Assembly (NCBI RefSeq): GCF_021018895.1
Contig: NC_079364.1
Coordinates: forward strand, 7,624,901-7,688,900
Length of the DNA: 64,000 bases
Source of the DNA: Seriola aureovittata
Taxonomy: Eukaryota > Chordata > Actinopteri > Carangiformes > Carangidae
Reading direction: 5' to 3'
In this document: piece after piece, positions 10,968-41,379 of the stretch
Numbering within the stretch: position 1 is the first letter of the stretch
Layout: every line of letters starts with the position of its first letter
Translations under genes and position numbers: made by a program
The notes under the pieces: generated by a model
Told to the model about the DNA's origin: nothing
Database searches by the model: none
The model's input: the letters and a program-made list of their open reading frames with translations, nothing else

Positions 10968-13900
10968 TGTATTGTGTTTCCCTCCTCTCCTCCACAGATG
11001 ATGGTAATGGAGAGGAGCAAGATGACACGTGCTTTGTGGGCCAGAGGTCAGGACGAGTCATCAGGCCACTGGGCAGTGGTAAGCCTTTAAAAAGCTTTCT
11101 CATTTTCGTAGGTGATTACAGCTGGAATTTAATATCCTTTCAAGTTTCACATAGCAGGAAAATGTAAAAAATTTGAGCTCATTAAGCACCTGTGTGACGG
11201 AAACATGGTGTGATCTGAACGCGTAAAAATCTGGTTACTTTAACAAAAGCTCTTCCAAGAAATGTCATCTGCCAAATGAGTAAATATAAATTTAAAAGCC
11301 TGTTTACCAGAAACACATAAAGACGACAGCCAGGTTGCATGTGTGCAGCTTTGAAGGCGTTTATGACATCTACACTCCTGCACCAGCTTCTTAAATGTCA
11401 CTGCTGTGGCTTTTTACTTCATCTCTTCCTCAACTTTCACGCATTCAAATAAAAACAGGGACGAAGCAGTTTTTGGAGTTTTGACCTCTTTAAATGAATG
11501 AATCGGCCGCTCAGACTGTGAAGAATGTCAAACTTCTGGACTGTTTAGTGACTTTTTCATTCTCTGCTAAAGGCAAAACGTGGCTGATTTAAAGTTTTGA
11601 CCTAACTTTGGACCACACGACTGGTCTGTAAAACTGTGAGCAAATGAAAAAGGCATCAAAAACCTCTTTTACAAGAATACATACTACTAGTACTCAAGAT
11701 AAAATACATAAAATACTTAAAATTCAAAACCAACGTGTGAGATTCTTGCATCAAATGAAGAAAGGTCCATAACTGATTAAAATGACCACGATTACGTTTA
11801 GGAGTCACTGCAAACTTCAACGAGATAACTTGAAAAATCTGGTGATGTTTTTAGACAAATAAGTATGGTATTTATTCCATGTCTGTTCAATGGCCAAAAA
11901 ATATTTGTGAACATTTAATAATTCATGATGGGCTGCAAGTCTCTGTGGTATTTTTTTGTCGTTTTAATTTAAAAAACATGCACAGCATCGAGGGGAAACT
12001 TTATGAAAAGGGGGGGGGGGGGTACTGACACTTCACACAGACTTCCACTTATGCAACACTTATGCGCTGTCAATCAGATCTGATCAAACTCACTGTTAAG
12101 CAAACTTTGATTGTCACGAATATTTAATCCGACAAAGAAATATTTCAAATCAGGCTTTGTAGGGCTTTAATTTTGTAGTAGGGACAGGAAGTGATTATGA
12201 GCTCTCTGCTGTGAATGAATAACGATCCCAAATTTTAAATCATCAGTTGTTGTTGATTTATTTGTTTATGTTGCTGTCAGTTATATACAGTGTCATATTC
12301 GCCCCCCTCCCTGTGGCAGGTCTGTCCCTGCAGGCCCGGCTGTGGGGGGCACCAGGTCAGAGGAAGAGGAGAAACAGCAGCTTGAGGGAGAAGCTCCACA
12401 GCAAACCAACACACCTGGGGCTCCAGCAGACCATCGCTGAGTCTGTGTACATCAGTCGGCCTCTCGTACACTGTATCCTTCAGTTCATAGACATCCGGTC
12501 CCTCCAGTTCATGAATGATATTAAACTAGAGCTCAAATACAAAGAAGATGGCTCTGCCAATGCTGCACAACCCTGTAAAGATTAGTAGAAAATGTTAGAA
12601 ATGTTTCATCTTTATCTGGTTTTCTTGTTTTTTCTGTCAAAGCAGGTGCAATTATTCATGAAAGAACAGATCAGATGTACAAAATATCACATAATATAAT
12701 GTTAGAATATAATTTTACACACTCTGTCACTTGTTCTTGGCCAGTGGCCTGAAGTAGATCATCTTGGCTTTTATTTTGAAATATTTACCTCTGAAATGGA
12801 ACAAAAAGGAATTTGCAAACACCAGAAATGGACTTTTTCCTCCAATTTGATGTTTTTGATGAGCTTGTCTTGCATTAATGACTCTGACCACTAGATGGCA
12901 AACTGCTTCAAGCTGGAGCTGTTTCTGTAGAGGAGGAAGACGTCTGTAAAAATGAATCCTCACTGTGTGAAACATGAGCAGTGAGAATGAATGACTCACG
13001 AGAAATAGATTCTCTTGTTCACTTCACAACAATACAATCTTGTTATTACTTCTAAACCACAACACAGTTGTTTAACCCAGAAAAAATGCGTCATGGCTTT
13101 TGTTTATGAAGTCGTACAATTACACAGAAACATTTAAAATCATAAAAACATAACTACAAATTACGACTCATACAAAGTCTGAAGTGACCAAAGATTTCTT
13201 TTGAAGACAAAGTGAAGAAAGAAAACAAAGTTGTTATATTCCTTGAAATTCTTGTTGGGCTGTAGCTGTATACGGGGGTCCAGTCCAGTACAGGACCCCC
13301 GTATATAGAGTCGTAGTATACAACAGTTTTCCTGAAAGCTAACTGCAGTACTCTGCCTCGCTGTGTGTGGAAAACAGTCCTGGAAGCCGTGGCTCGTCTC
13401 CGGAGTCCTTGAACTTTCCAGGTGAGAATGCTCCTCCTTCACCGTATCTTGTCCTCAGTTACATTGGAAACACCGTGCCCGCTCTTTCTCTAAACGGCAG
13501 AAACTAAAGAAGACAAATTATGATTTATCAACCACATTAGAAATTAACTGTAGACGGGCAAAACTGTGAGTACATGTTTATTTTTTAAATTCAAAGATGT
13601 TTTCACATCGTATTTGTAAAATATTCAGATTTATCTAAATCCAGAGTAATAATGAATAAATAGATTTTTCTCATGAGGCTGTTTACTCTTCATGCAAATA
13701 TTTTCCTCCATGTTTTTGGTTGTTGTTTATTGTCTCCAGTCTCTTTTTCGATTTTCTGAAAAGAATCTGAGAGTTGCATGACTCATTGTTTTCATATGTG
13801 TCTTTGTGGAACTGAGACAGTTTTGATTCATGTCCAGTGGAACAAGTAAAAAAATGTAAAGTATTTATAAGTCATCAGTCCGGTTTTATGGAAATACTTT

Positions 13901-15668
13901 ACGTCACTCTGTGGTCATAAATGACAGGCCAACTTTTTAAGAACTTCAAAGTGATCCATCCAAGACTTCATTCAGCACAAAAAAACAGTCTGCAGATGAA
14001 AGGCTGTGTGGTTTGTCTGAAGGCATTTACCTGAGGCAAAAATTCAGTTCTTCTGAGTTGTTCAGGATCCTGTTTGTTTTGTCTGTCAGACTTGACGAGT
14101 GGAGGCTGATTTATGAAAATGTGAGCAGAGATAAGCTACTACAAAATCCGTCATTATAGTCCGTTTAGCAGTTTGACGAAATGAGTCGTGAATATTTTAC
14201 TTCAGTTATTCGTCCTTCCTCCCTCCAGCTTCGCTGTGCTCAATGAAACCAAATTTCAGAATCGATGGGAGAGAGCAGAGATGAGGAGGAGAACCTTTCT
14301 TCTGCTGTATTACCTTCTGCGCTCACCCTTCTATGACAAATACTCTGAGTAAGTGTCTGTGAATGTCTAACACAGAGCCCAAGGTGATGTGCTGAATATG
14401 TGTATTGGGTATTTTTTTTAAATGGCTGCAAAGGGACAATTGTTGGTTCTTTGTTGGTTCTTAAATCGTGGTTTAATGGTCGTGATCATGTTTCTTCCTC
14501 TGCAGGGAAAAGATTCTCTTCCTGCTCAGAGTCCTGGCTGATCATGTTCCAGGAATAGGACTTATTGCACGTAAGCACTCATGTCTCCATATATGAGCCG
14601 TTTAAAGCCTGACAAAGTATTTTAGTATAATTCAGTCAGTATTTATACGTCAGAAGACAAGTTCATCTGCTTCATCAGGAGTTGGAAACATGGGCAAACA
14701 ACGATTTTGATTTAAACATTGTTAAATCCTGTTTGGTGTGAGGATGTATGTGACGTCACCTTAGCCCCGCCCACTTCAAACCAGCGAGAAGAACATAGAT
14801 TAAAAAAAAAAAAAAGTAGTTTGGCAGGAAATTGTTTGTTGTTTTAAAACGCAAAAAATTAAAAAATTAAATTTTATACAGCAGCCACACAGTTTAATTA
14901 TGAGATGTCACAGTGAGGTCAAATTGAGTTTGATGACATATCGGTAATTTTTAGTAATTATTATAATGGTTTCCTGAGGCATTTCCAGAAACTATTATAT
15001 AATTTGTTATTTGAAGTATAAGTTATTACTATTATTAACTTTATTCCTTATATATGTTGAATTGTATATTTACCTGTAGACAAACAACCACATTGTTTAC
15101 ACTTGTCTGCTGTGTAGTGTGCTGTGTGAAAGGGTTTTTGTGATTCCAGGCATTAACACTAAACATATATTCAGAGAATAAAGGCGACTCTCTGGAGCTG
15201 TGACAGACAGAAATGCAGACCAGTTCCTCCGCTCAGCACAGAACAGGGAAAAATGCAATAAAGCAATAAATCACACCGTTATTGAGTCAGAGGGGACGTC
15301 CAGGTAGATGTTGAATAGTCTGTATGAAGGTAAATGTTTTCTCCAAGTAACACTGTGTCAAATAAAACACTACAAAGGTGTAAAATGTGGAACTTTTAGT
15401 ACATTTTAGTTAATAATAGAATTATGGTCCAAATATAAGTAACAACAAGGCAGTAAGAGTGAATGATGGGTAATGTGTGTATAAACAGGAATAATTCTGT
15501 TTTCGTGTCAATACACTGAATAGTGTCAGTGTATATTTGTATCTGCTGCCCCATCAGCTCATAACACATTAGTGCAGGGTTTGATTGTGCTGCCTCTCTG
15601 TCTGTTCAGGCCCTCTGATGGATTACCTTCCCACCTGGCAGAAGATCTACTTTTACAACTGGGGATAA
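7403..15668 (+). CDS. pex16: Peroxisomal membrane biogenesis protein PEX16 (complete)
   Basis: PEX16 is an integral membrane peroxin that recruits PEX3 and lets membrane proteins insert into nascent peroxisomes. Eleven exons: 7403-7535, 8220-8255, 8464-8540, 9252-9385, 9802-9902, 10998-11078, 12320-12472, 13349-13421, 14229-14348, 14506-14570 and 15610-15668. They sum to 1032 nt (343 residues plus stop), close to the 336 of human PEX16. All junctions keep frame. Recognisable blocks are [12 protein letters not shown] near the N-terminus, [20 protein letters not shown], the hydrophobic segment [19 protein letters not shown], the block [20 protein letters not shown], and the very conserved C-terminus [19 protein letters not shown]. 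The short eighth exon ([17 protein letters not shown]) is easily missed, because the previous exon reads on past its donor. The start is the first ATG after the divergent promoter and matches the family N-terminus. Confidence 0.96.
8980..9218. mobile_element. Tc1-like transposon remnant or MITE in pex16 intron 3
   Basis: The stretch starts with CAGTCTCTTCAGAAAGTA and ends near GGTCTGAATACTTTCAATG. These are the inverted end sequences I know from Tc1-family elements of fish (ends of the type CAG..TCAGAAAGTATTCAGACC). Between them are the familiar subterminal words CTACACTCAATGAACCAC and AATGACAAAGT. No transposase is encoded, so it is an internally deleted copy about 240 bp long. It ends about 34 bp before exon 4. 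Family assignment is from memory of the consensus and was not searched. Confidence 0.6.
9990..10130. repeat. Dispersed repeat fragment (same family as 41380-41710)
   Basis: Contains GTTAGCATTGTCTCTGTGAG, CTAGCATTTAGCACATAG and CCTCACAGGGCCGTTAACAT. These resemble the GTTAGCATGCTAAC-rich dispersed repeat common in percomorph fishes. It lies in pex16 intron 5. The other copy in this window is at 41380-41710. Confidence 0.45.
10934..10966 (+). repeat. (GT)n microsatellite
   Basis: Uninterrupted GT dinucleotide tract in pex16 intron 5, ending about 30 bp before exon 6, in the polypyrimidine/branch-point neighbourhood. Confidence 0.95.
13269..13305. repeat. Perfect 13-bp inverted repeat, 11-nt loop
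   Basis: TATACGGGGGTCC at 13269-13281 is repeated as its exact reverse complement at 13293-13305. The transcript can form a G/C-rich hairpin in pex16 intron 7, 43 bp before the small exon 8. Its function, if any, is unknown. Confidence 0.85.
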
Positions 15669-16440
15669 AACCTGCTGGATGTGTCTGGATCTTTGATGGG
15701 GGGGGGGTGACAACGAGGAAGGAACTGTTACTGGGCTGTAACTGCGGGTCCAGGCCACAGAGACATCTGCTGTAACTCCCTAACAATCAGATACAATGAT
15801 GTGGAGATGGTTACCACTCCGGACTGACAGCAAGCACCTTCAGAAACATTTCTTGATTCAGAAGGTTGTTTCAGAGATTAAACCGACATGATTATCCTGA
15901 CATTATTTTAAACAATCAAAACTTTATTTGGGCCTGTAGGATCTTTTTTTTTTACTGACACTACAAAGAACTGTTTTGACCAATGCTAAAGAAAATGTTT
16001 GCCTTATGAACTTAATGATTTATGCAGTTGTCTGTACAGTGAAGTGTGTGCGCTTGCATTTACAGTTTGTAAGATTTGTGGCTAAATGGTTTTTTTTTTG
16101 GTGAGCAATGTGGTCTTATTTTGTCGTCTCTCTCCATTCCTGCCTAAAGCCCCTGCAGTGGTTGATCAGACAGAAGTGTGCAGACTTCTTTGTTGAGAGT
16201 TGTTTCAGTGTCAGCAGAAAGCTGAAGGGGAGAGGTCGTCCAGAGTGACTTAAAACTGAGCAACAACTGAGAAGCACGTAAAGTCTTTCACCAGCAGGCC
16301 CCGGGTTTGAATTAAATTTTCATGCATTAAGAAGTGAGCTACTGAAAACCAGTGGAAGCAGATTAAAGTTAACATAATGACAAGTGGTTGAAGTCTGTGT
16401 GGTAGTGCCAGAGTCAAAGACGTGAACGCAGCAGAGGTTT
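15669..16440. other. Intergenic stretch between pex16 and arfgap2 (3' ends)
   Basis: Convergent 3' flanks. The pex16 3'UTR must begin here, but I see no convincing AATAAA soon after the stop codon. Short poly-T tracts and unremarkable A/T-rich DNA are all that is visible. Confidence 0.5.
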
Positions 16441-16446
16441 TCGATC

Positions 16447-16899
16447 TTTATTAACATATTGAATAGGTTTCTTTTTGTAGCCTACAAATAAATAGTCCAA
16501 TGTTTCATCCTTTCAGTCCACATGGTTGTTACTATTTGGAGAGTTTATCACGGTTGGGACATACACAGGCATGGCCACGCTAGGAAAAATATGACACCCT
16601 GGTCTTTCAAACAAAATTACGAACCGGAATCCAGACCTCATCTGCACGGACAATCCTTTCAATAACGTGTTGAATGTCAAGTCTGCCGGGAACAAAGTGA
16701 CAGTACTGAGGGTTTGAGACGAGCTTCATCACTAACAGGAAACTGATGGACAGGGTGTGACCATGTTAAATAAGACTGGTTCTATCACAGAGGTTCACAC
16801 TAGATGCATTTTGTTGGATTCACTTGCATGCTCCCTGGCCGGTGTTAGAGAAATACTGAAAGGCTTCTTTGTCCCGAAGACACATCATTTTGTCTGAAG

Positions 16900-16933
<34 letters not shown>

Positions 16934-18110
16934 GTTAGAGGCACAACCCTTATGCTGTTCTACACCTTGAATGTCAGGAATATTTTTCATTGGCCAAAAT
17001 GTCTGAAAAGATAAACATGTAAACTGCAAGACACCAGCCTTCCAAAAATAAAAGGTTCAACTGTTGAGAGAGAAAAAGGCAGTGCCAACAAAACGTCTTG
17101 TTTTTTCAGAGCTGAGGTACACAGAGGCAGACTTCAGATTCAACTGGCAGAAACATGAAAGAAACAGTTGTAAAGTGGAGATGCATAGTCAAAAGTGTCA
17201 CTGTTTTATGAGCTGGGACTTAGCATGTTCTATCTGTCTGTATCAATACCCTCTTATCTATTTTAATTTCATGCCCCCTTAATCCCTCCAATTCCAATGC
17301 ACAACACTTTGCTGGGATATGAGCCAAACCAGAGGTATCGCACCCTGTACCCCCAATAGATAGAAAATAAATAACCACAGCAGCTTGGACATCATGTATC
17401 TGATGCTCCAGTGTTTCAGAGTATATACTTCCACCCAGAGAGAAGTGCGTGGGTCCAAGCTCACAAATTGTCTGAAGTTGTCAAGACAGTTGTCTGTCAA
17501 TGCTTTGTGTAAATAAAAAAACCTAACCTGTGGACAAACTCTACTGTGAGCGAGCAGCAGTGAATCAAACACCGAATGCAAAACACCGTGGATTCTTTTT
17601 CAAATTAACGCTAAAATTTGAAAATATATACTGCACCTTTTTTTTAATATCACAATAAAACAAAATAAAAGACATAAGCATGAATTTGATAATATGAATC
17701 AAAAACAACACTTTGATTTATGCAGGAGGAATAAAATATAGTAGAATTAACTCTGACGCCATTTTTTGAAAATCTAAGACCAAAAAATTCTCGACAGTAA
17801 ATTACAACAAAACTCTTGGTTTAGAAAAGACTACACCCTTCGATGGTTTCCTTTATGAAAATAAAACTCAAGAGTCTGCTAATGAGGATGAGAGAAGAAA
17901 ATACAGTCTCACTCCTGTAAAATTGTCTCTAAAAGAGGGACGGGCGAGAAGGACGATTTCTTTTCCCCCATGCAATCCTCTCTGCTCCCCGTCTCTCCCT
18001 CGTCCCATCTCTTCCGCCCAAATGCACGTGTCAGTCAGGAGGCTGGTTGGCTCTACGCAGACGTTAGTTAGTGTGTGTTCCCACAGGCTGCTGCTCGTCG
18101 TCAGGGCCGA
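16447..18110 (-). other. arfgap2: Probable 3'UTR of arfgap2
   Basis: On the minus strand this follows the arfgap2 stop codon without a convincing reading frame. TTTATT at 16447-16452, which is AATAAA on the minus strand, is a possible polyadenylation signal. It would give a UTR of roughly 1.7 kb. An (ATC)n repeat lies at 16900-16933. The end point is a guess; other signals nearer the gene may be used. Confidence 0.4.
16900..16933 (+). repeat. (ATC)n microsatellite
   Basis: About eleven uninterrupted trinucleotide units in the probable arfgap2 3'UTR. Confidence 0.95.
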
Positions 18111-28627
<10,517 letters not shown>

Positions 28628-29927
28628 CTTGTCCCTCTGACAATTTCCACAAACTGACGTAACTACGGATCCTCGTGTGCCCAAAATCTGACGAAAGCGA
28701 AAATCATTAATGACAGTTGCCGTTGAACCTTAAACCCCTTTAACACGTTATTCGTTCACCCGAAATAATTGGTTCACAGCCTATAGAACATTTACCATGT
28801 TTCCAAAATAATTTTTTTTCCATTTTTACTCCTTGCACACCTGGTCTGACCATTTTCAAAGCTCAACCAATTAGCATTAGGCCCTTAATTGGATGAAATG
28901 GAAAGATTAGTTAGGTCCAATCAAAAGGCTAAGGCTAATAAGAAATCTCATTATGAATTACTATGGGCTAAATTTTCTAAACTCCTCTATTCCCAATGGG
29001 AATTTAAAGTCAATTTACAGTGGCCCCGAGGGCTCAGTACATTTATGTACTCAATACATCAATACATATTAGGAAGACACATGGATATAGGTAAAACACC
29101 AGCAAATTAAGTAGGTATCTTCACAACCAAAAATAGAAAATACACCAAAATACAACTTGTTTCACCTCTTTCCTCTTTTTTCTTTTGGATTTTTTGTATT
29201 TGGTGGTATTTTCTCATTTTGCAGCATTATTTCTAAATACTGAGCACGTGTTGTCAAATTGCTGAAGTTGTTTTTTTATTTGCTTGTGTTTTATCTGTTT
29301 GCATGTGTTTTTGTAAATTGCAGTGTGTTGAACTGTCAGAGCCAATGTATAAATTGGATTGAACCATTTTTGAATTAATCATCCATCTCTATATTCTATC
29401 TAGCCTAACCTTGGTGGTGTAATTTTTTCCCCTAATGTGTAATTATAATATTAACAAAATCCCAGTTGTCTGCCTTTCATCTCGAAAAATCATTTCTCAC
29501 CTCTTGCACATTTTATATAGAATAATAAATGCAATAGATGCAGATATTGTTTCAACACAAATCTATTTTTCTCTAAATTGATGCTTACAAAACTTACAAA
29601 TGTGATCAAACAGTATATTGGCTTGATTGTTGTCCTTTGTAATTTGCCCACTGAAATGGTTTTCTTTTTGTAAATAAGTTGGTCTTATGGGTTTGTTGTC
29701 TAGAAGAAGAGATCAGACAAGTTTTGCTTTACTAATTTAGATCTCATACCAAAAAAATTCCCTATTGTCCTCCGACATGTAACCTGTTTTCATCACTGAT
29801 TGTAACCTGAAATTTCAGTTCCGTGCAGATCTGGTTAGACCTGTTGAATGAATTTCAAAGGAACTACCAATTGTGACACTGGAACTGACTGAGCAAGCTT
29901 TTGCATGAACAGATTCGGTTAGACATC
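28628..29927. other. Intergenic region between arfgap2 and first ZP gene (divergent)
   Basis: Contains the arfgap2 promoter just right of 28627, around a GACGTAAC CRE-like word near 28657, and about 1 kb of A/T-rich DNA upstream of the first ZP gene. I see no further coding exon. A short open frame at 28889-29110 has no recognisable product. Confidence 0.5.
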
Positions 29928-36913
<6,986 letters not shown>

Positions 36914-37119
36914 ACCCAGCTAATCTCAGTTTTACACAGTATTTTGGTTGTTCATTATTAAAGGAGTGGTGGGCATTTTTTAAAGGTCTGTCTTCAAATA
37001 ATACTCACATTCACTGACCACTCCTCCTGTTTGTACCTGCTGTTAAAGTTCCCATATTGTATAAAGGTAGTTTTCCATGTCTTTTTTGATTATAAGGCAG
37101 GTGGCCTAGGATCTATATT

Positions 37120-37125
37120 AATAAA
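37120..37125 (+). terminator. Candidate polyadenylation signal of paralog A
   Basis: AATAAA about 207 bp after the stop codon of the first ZP gene; the first good match downstream. Confidence 0.5.
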
Positions 37126-39914
37126 GAGAAAGTATCAAAGCATTCAATCCAAAGATAAATGCACACAGCCTGTATTCAGAAACTGAGCCTTAAAACAAGC
37201 CATCAGGACTTCTGTAACTTTGTGATGTCATAACAAAGCAGTCACCGCTCTCAGCCATGCCCCAAACCCTCCCACCTGGGCCCACCATCCAGCCTTGCAG
37301 AATTTGGTTTCTCTGAGTGTTTACAATGAACTCTGCTATATTTTTTATTCCACAACAGAACAGTCAGCCAATTAAAAGGGACGCTCAGAGCCTGTCTTCT
37401 GAGGATTATTTTTAATGGCTAGTATGAACAGGAGTAATGATTACAGCAAGCAAAACCTGCTTCATTGTTCAATTGTGAACTTGTCCTTTAAAGAGATTTT
37501 CTTTTGAGGCTCATAATAATCTTCCTGATGGGATGTCCCAGGTTGGTGGGAGGGTGGTCTAAGATGTGTGTCTCTGTCACTGTCTCTGTCTCTCTACACT
37601 TCCAAAAGTCCAAAGTCATAAAAATAATGAAGTACATAGTTGGTGTATTGCACCATACACAAAGCCAAAACCAATGGATGCTCTTCTGAAAATGTTTTGG
37701 TTTCTCTTTGTGATTGTTCCAATACCTCACTTTCACTTACAGTAACTGGTTTCAGACTATCCAGAGAATTTCTACTGTTATGAAAACAAAATTCCACTCA
37801 GTCTGGTCTTGCAGGATTTTTTTTTGTTTTCTTTTGCAAACACATACCCAGCAATTATCTTCAGGTATTAAAGATTTTCTAGATAAGACGGACAATAATA
37901 GCTGAGGATTTTGGCCTTTTGTGTTTGGCTTTGTTAACAACGCAGTAACCTGTAACCTGTAACCTGGGTGTTTCTAATGCAGTCATAATTGGTAATAAAA
38001 TATGGGCTTGTTTAATCCTTGTTTTTACAAACCTTTATTGTGACCAGAATAGATTTAGATGCTGTGTCATCAGTCTGTCTATTGAAAGACATGTCAAACT
38101 ATCTGGGTGTGATACACACTCACATCCTGTGTGTTACACCGTGTGTTTGGTTTCGATGAAGAGGCCAAGAACGAGGATCAGCACAGAAGATCAGGTGTTG
38201 ATCACAGCTTCAGTCTGAACTCAGTCGCTGGGGAAGAAACTGGCAACTCCAGGTGATAGCTGAGAGGACTGAGTCTCGGTTTAATATTAAAATGTTATAT
38301 TTATTATTAAAAATTAAACAATGCTTCAAAGAAGAACTGATTATTTTTTTCTTGGACACCCCCACCTTTCCCTGATGGAAACAGGAAATTCGGTTTTACC
38401 CAAAATATTTCAGAAATGATATTCAAATTAAATACATATTTATTTAAAAGATAATCTTCTGCACAGCATTGACAAAGATTTAGGATGACATGACATCATG
38501 ACAATCATGGGACACTTGATGCTTGTGAAAGGAAATTTACTAATTGAATAAATTAAACCTCACTCCCATGTTTGTGTGGCCACATTTCTTTTTTGTTGAA
38601 CATTTTTAATTGACACATCTTAATCTGATTATATCCTTGTTTTTTTTCCATAGTTTCTGATAATCATACAATACAGGCATTGTATCAGATTTTCTGATAC
38701 ACAACAGCATGTTCGTTCCAAAATACAATGCAAGCTCTAATCTTGTCATGTGGGCATGAAAATAGTTCATGAAATGTCTGTTTGAGGTGAGGCAACCTGT
38801 TACTTATCATTTGGAAAATAACCGCACTGGACTCATATTTGTAGGTTTGTGGCATTTCATCCATCCCTGACTCAAAGCGGTGCTGCACTTCTCTCAGTGA
38901 GTGTGATCTGTCAGCCTCTACTGATACAGACTTGGTGTTGGAGGTCTTTAATAACCCACTCCAAATTAAGGGTAATAGGTTTGGAATGACGCTTAATGTG
39001 GAGGACCTTCCACACAAATGCACAGAGTGAGAGTGGATAGGAGGAGGGTGTAGGGGCTGGATTGGGATTGGGCCTCAGTCATTAGTCATGGAATTTTGCA
39101 CAGTTCATAACTGTCACAGGATTTATATCTTCCATGTCACAGTCTCCAGATCTTAAACAGTCAGGAGTGATTCTAAATTTCCAAGTGATCTGCAATGAAA
39201 GAAGTCAGAGCTGACAACTGAGCTGATTTGTTTATCAGATTTTAAACCAGAATCAGATAACGTTGATTTGTCTGTGGGGCTGAAGATAAGGACATGGGAC
39301 ATTCTAGTCATGCTCCTGTGCCGCAATCAGCCTTCAATTGCAGCCTACAGGATACAGCCCCTGAATTCGGACACAGCTTATGTATTTCCTTCTACACAAT
39401 TTGTGTTTGCATATTTATTGGCCTTTATTATTGGTTACTGGTTGGATAAGACTTGTTCATTCATTGAAATGAGGCTATTTTTGTCATTGTTTGCAGTGAT
39501 GGACAATTAATGGACAAGATGTTTGAACACTTTCTGGACTCGTTTGGACATTTGTTTCATTTCCTGTTTTATTTTCCATTACTTCCCTTGTATGTCTAGT
39601 GGTTAATTTACTTCCTGTCTTTGTCCTGTTTCCCTCCATGTTGATTGTCTGCCCCGCCCTAATGTGTTTTACCTGTGTTCAATTACTTTTGCCTCCCTTG
39701 TGTCTATTTAGTCTCTGTGCTCCCCTTTGTTTTTGTCAGTTTGTCCTTTATTCTGTGGTTCTTCTGTTTGCGCTATTTTGGGTTTTTTAAGTTTCCCTGG
39801 TCTTTTCCTGTTGTTCCACGAGGTTTTGGCTTTTCAGTTTTGCTACCATTATCCTCCTTAGTTCCCAGTGTTTGCCTAGGTTTTGGATTTTTTTCAGTGC
39901 AATGCATACAATCC

Positions 39915-40275
39915 TGCAGATACAGATCAGGAGCTTCAGATAATGTACACATAAACCATCACAATGAGGACAAAATGTGATCAGAGACTTTGACTGTGTT
40001 ATGATTGCTGGGATTTTCATGCACAACAGTGTCTAGAGTTTGGGGCTGCAGTCGGCACGGGCTCACCAAAACTGGACAGTGGAAGACTCAAAAAACGTAG
40101 CCTGGTCTAATGAATCTGGATATCTACTGGGGCACTTAGATGGTAGGGTAGGAATTTGTTATCACCAGCACCCATGGACCCAACCTACCTTGTGTCAATA
40201 GTCCAGGCTGGTGGTGGTGATGCAATCGCATGGGAAATGTTTTCTTGGTACACTTGGGGCCCAATCAAGCATCTA
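39915..40275 (+). pseudogene. Degenerate Tc1-like transposase fragment
   Basis: DNA words that follow a common fish Tc1-like element occur in the right order: CTGGGATTTTCATGCACAAC (helix-turn-helix region), then CGGGCTCACCAAAACTGGAC, GTAGCCTGGTCTAATGAATC and GGATGGTAGGGTAGGAATTTG-like sequence, then CAGGCTGGTGGTGGTGATG. In translation the last part gives QAGGGDAIAWEMFSW, matching the catalytic-domain stretch of Tc1 transposases (consensus close to QAGGGGVMVWGIFSW). About 300 bases between the DNA-binding and catalytic parts are missing and there are stops, so it is dead. Family assignment is from memory and was not searched. Confidence 0.65.
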
Positions 40276-40277
40276 CC

Positions 40278-40372
40278 AAACATCCATCCATCTATTATCT
40301 ATCACTTATCCAGAGTCGGATCGCGGTGGAATCAGGTTAAGCTAGATAGTCTAGCAGCCTTTACTCAAGGAT
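40278..40372 (+). repeat. LINE-like 3' tail fragment
   Basis: CATCCATCCATCTATTATCT followed by CACTTATCCAGAGTCG resembles the CATCCATCCATTATCTATACC start of a common fish repeat tail (end of a LINE). Short and diverged; it directly abuts the Tc1-like relic. Confidence 0.4.
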
Positions 40373-41379
40373 GGGCTGCTTCCCACAGCTGAACATTTTC
40401 ATGTGATGTGACCGTGACAAGCAAGAATGTTACAAAGGTAGTTATAATAGATAACAGATATAACAGATAATAATGCACTGATATCTCTGACTTAAGTAAG
40501 GATGCAGCCTATCATTTCACCTTACATGACCGAGGAAAAAGACAGCAAAAGGTGGGTGTGCACTGTCTGGAGCATGAATGCAGCAGTCTATGGCAGTGAT
40601 CAGGGTCAGAGGTTCAACAAACATTTCTCCTATGAACATTATCTTTTTATACAGGTTTCCACAGGAGTTGTTATGCCAGGATCACACTGCCTGTGTTGTG
40701 TGAGCGTGCCCCCCCCCCCCCCCCCCCCTCCTCTAATGGAGTGCGGACTGCTCATATTCACTTTTTTTTATTTATATGCAAAATAAATAACAATAAATCT
40801 TACTGACTAGGCGGTAATGTTAGTTCACTTGTTCTGTTTTCTGGCACACTACTGCTGACAAAGGTGAGCTGCTTACTGGGAACCTGCTGAGAGGAAACAA
40901 TGAACGGTTGTTGTAACTTGACTGGAGTTCAAATCCAAGCACATTGTATAAGACTGACATGTTGTTTTTGGCTCAGCAGCAGCGTTCATCAGAATTCAAA
41001 CTATGATCACAATTCAATAAAACCAACAATACAAACAAAACCAAGATTTAAGATTAAGTCATGTGTCTTTAGCTGCACCTGTTCAGGGATTGGCCCCTGG
41101 AATTTCTCCTTTATTCTCATCAGTCCACAGCTTTGGTCCAGACTGAAATACCCCAACAACTATTTTATCGATGGCTATGAAATTTGGTACAGACATTCAT
41201 GGTACCCAGAGGAAGAAACCTAATGACTTTGGTTATTTCTTGAGTGTTCTTATAGCGCGGCCAGTAGATCAGAATTAAGTACACAATTAAGTTCCCCAAG
41301 GATGTGGCACAAGCATGATTTTGGTAATCACCAAATGTGTTGGATTGTCATGATAGAAAACAATGGATAATGTTAACCA

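Noticed and set aside
12247..12585. PEX16 ending in [18 protein letters not shown] after exon 7
   Set aside because: Read-through past the donor at 12473. The family C-terminus is recovered by the small exon 13349-13421 and later exons.
38685..39023. Minus-strand 112-residue open frame between paralogs A and B
   Set aside because: No recognisable domain, splice context or repeat relation; could not be supported as a gene.
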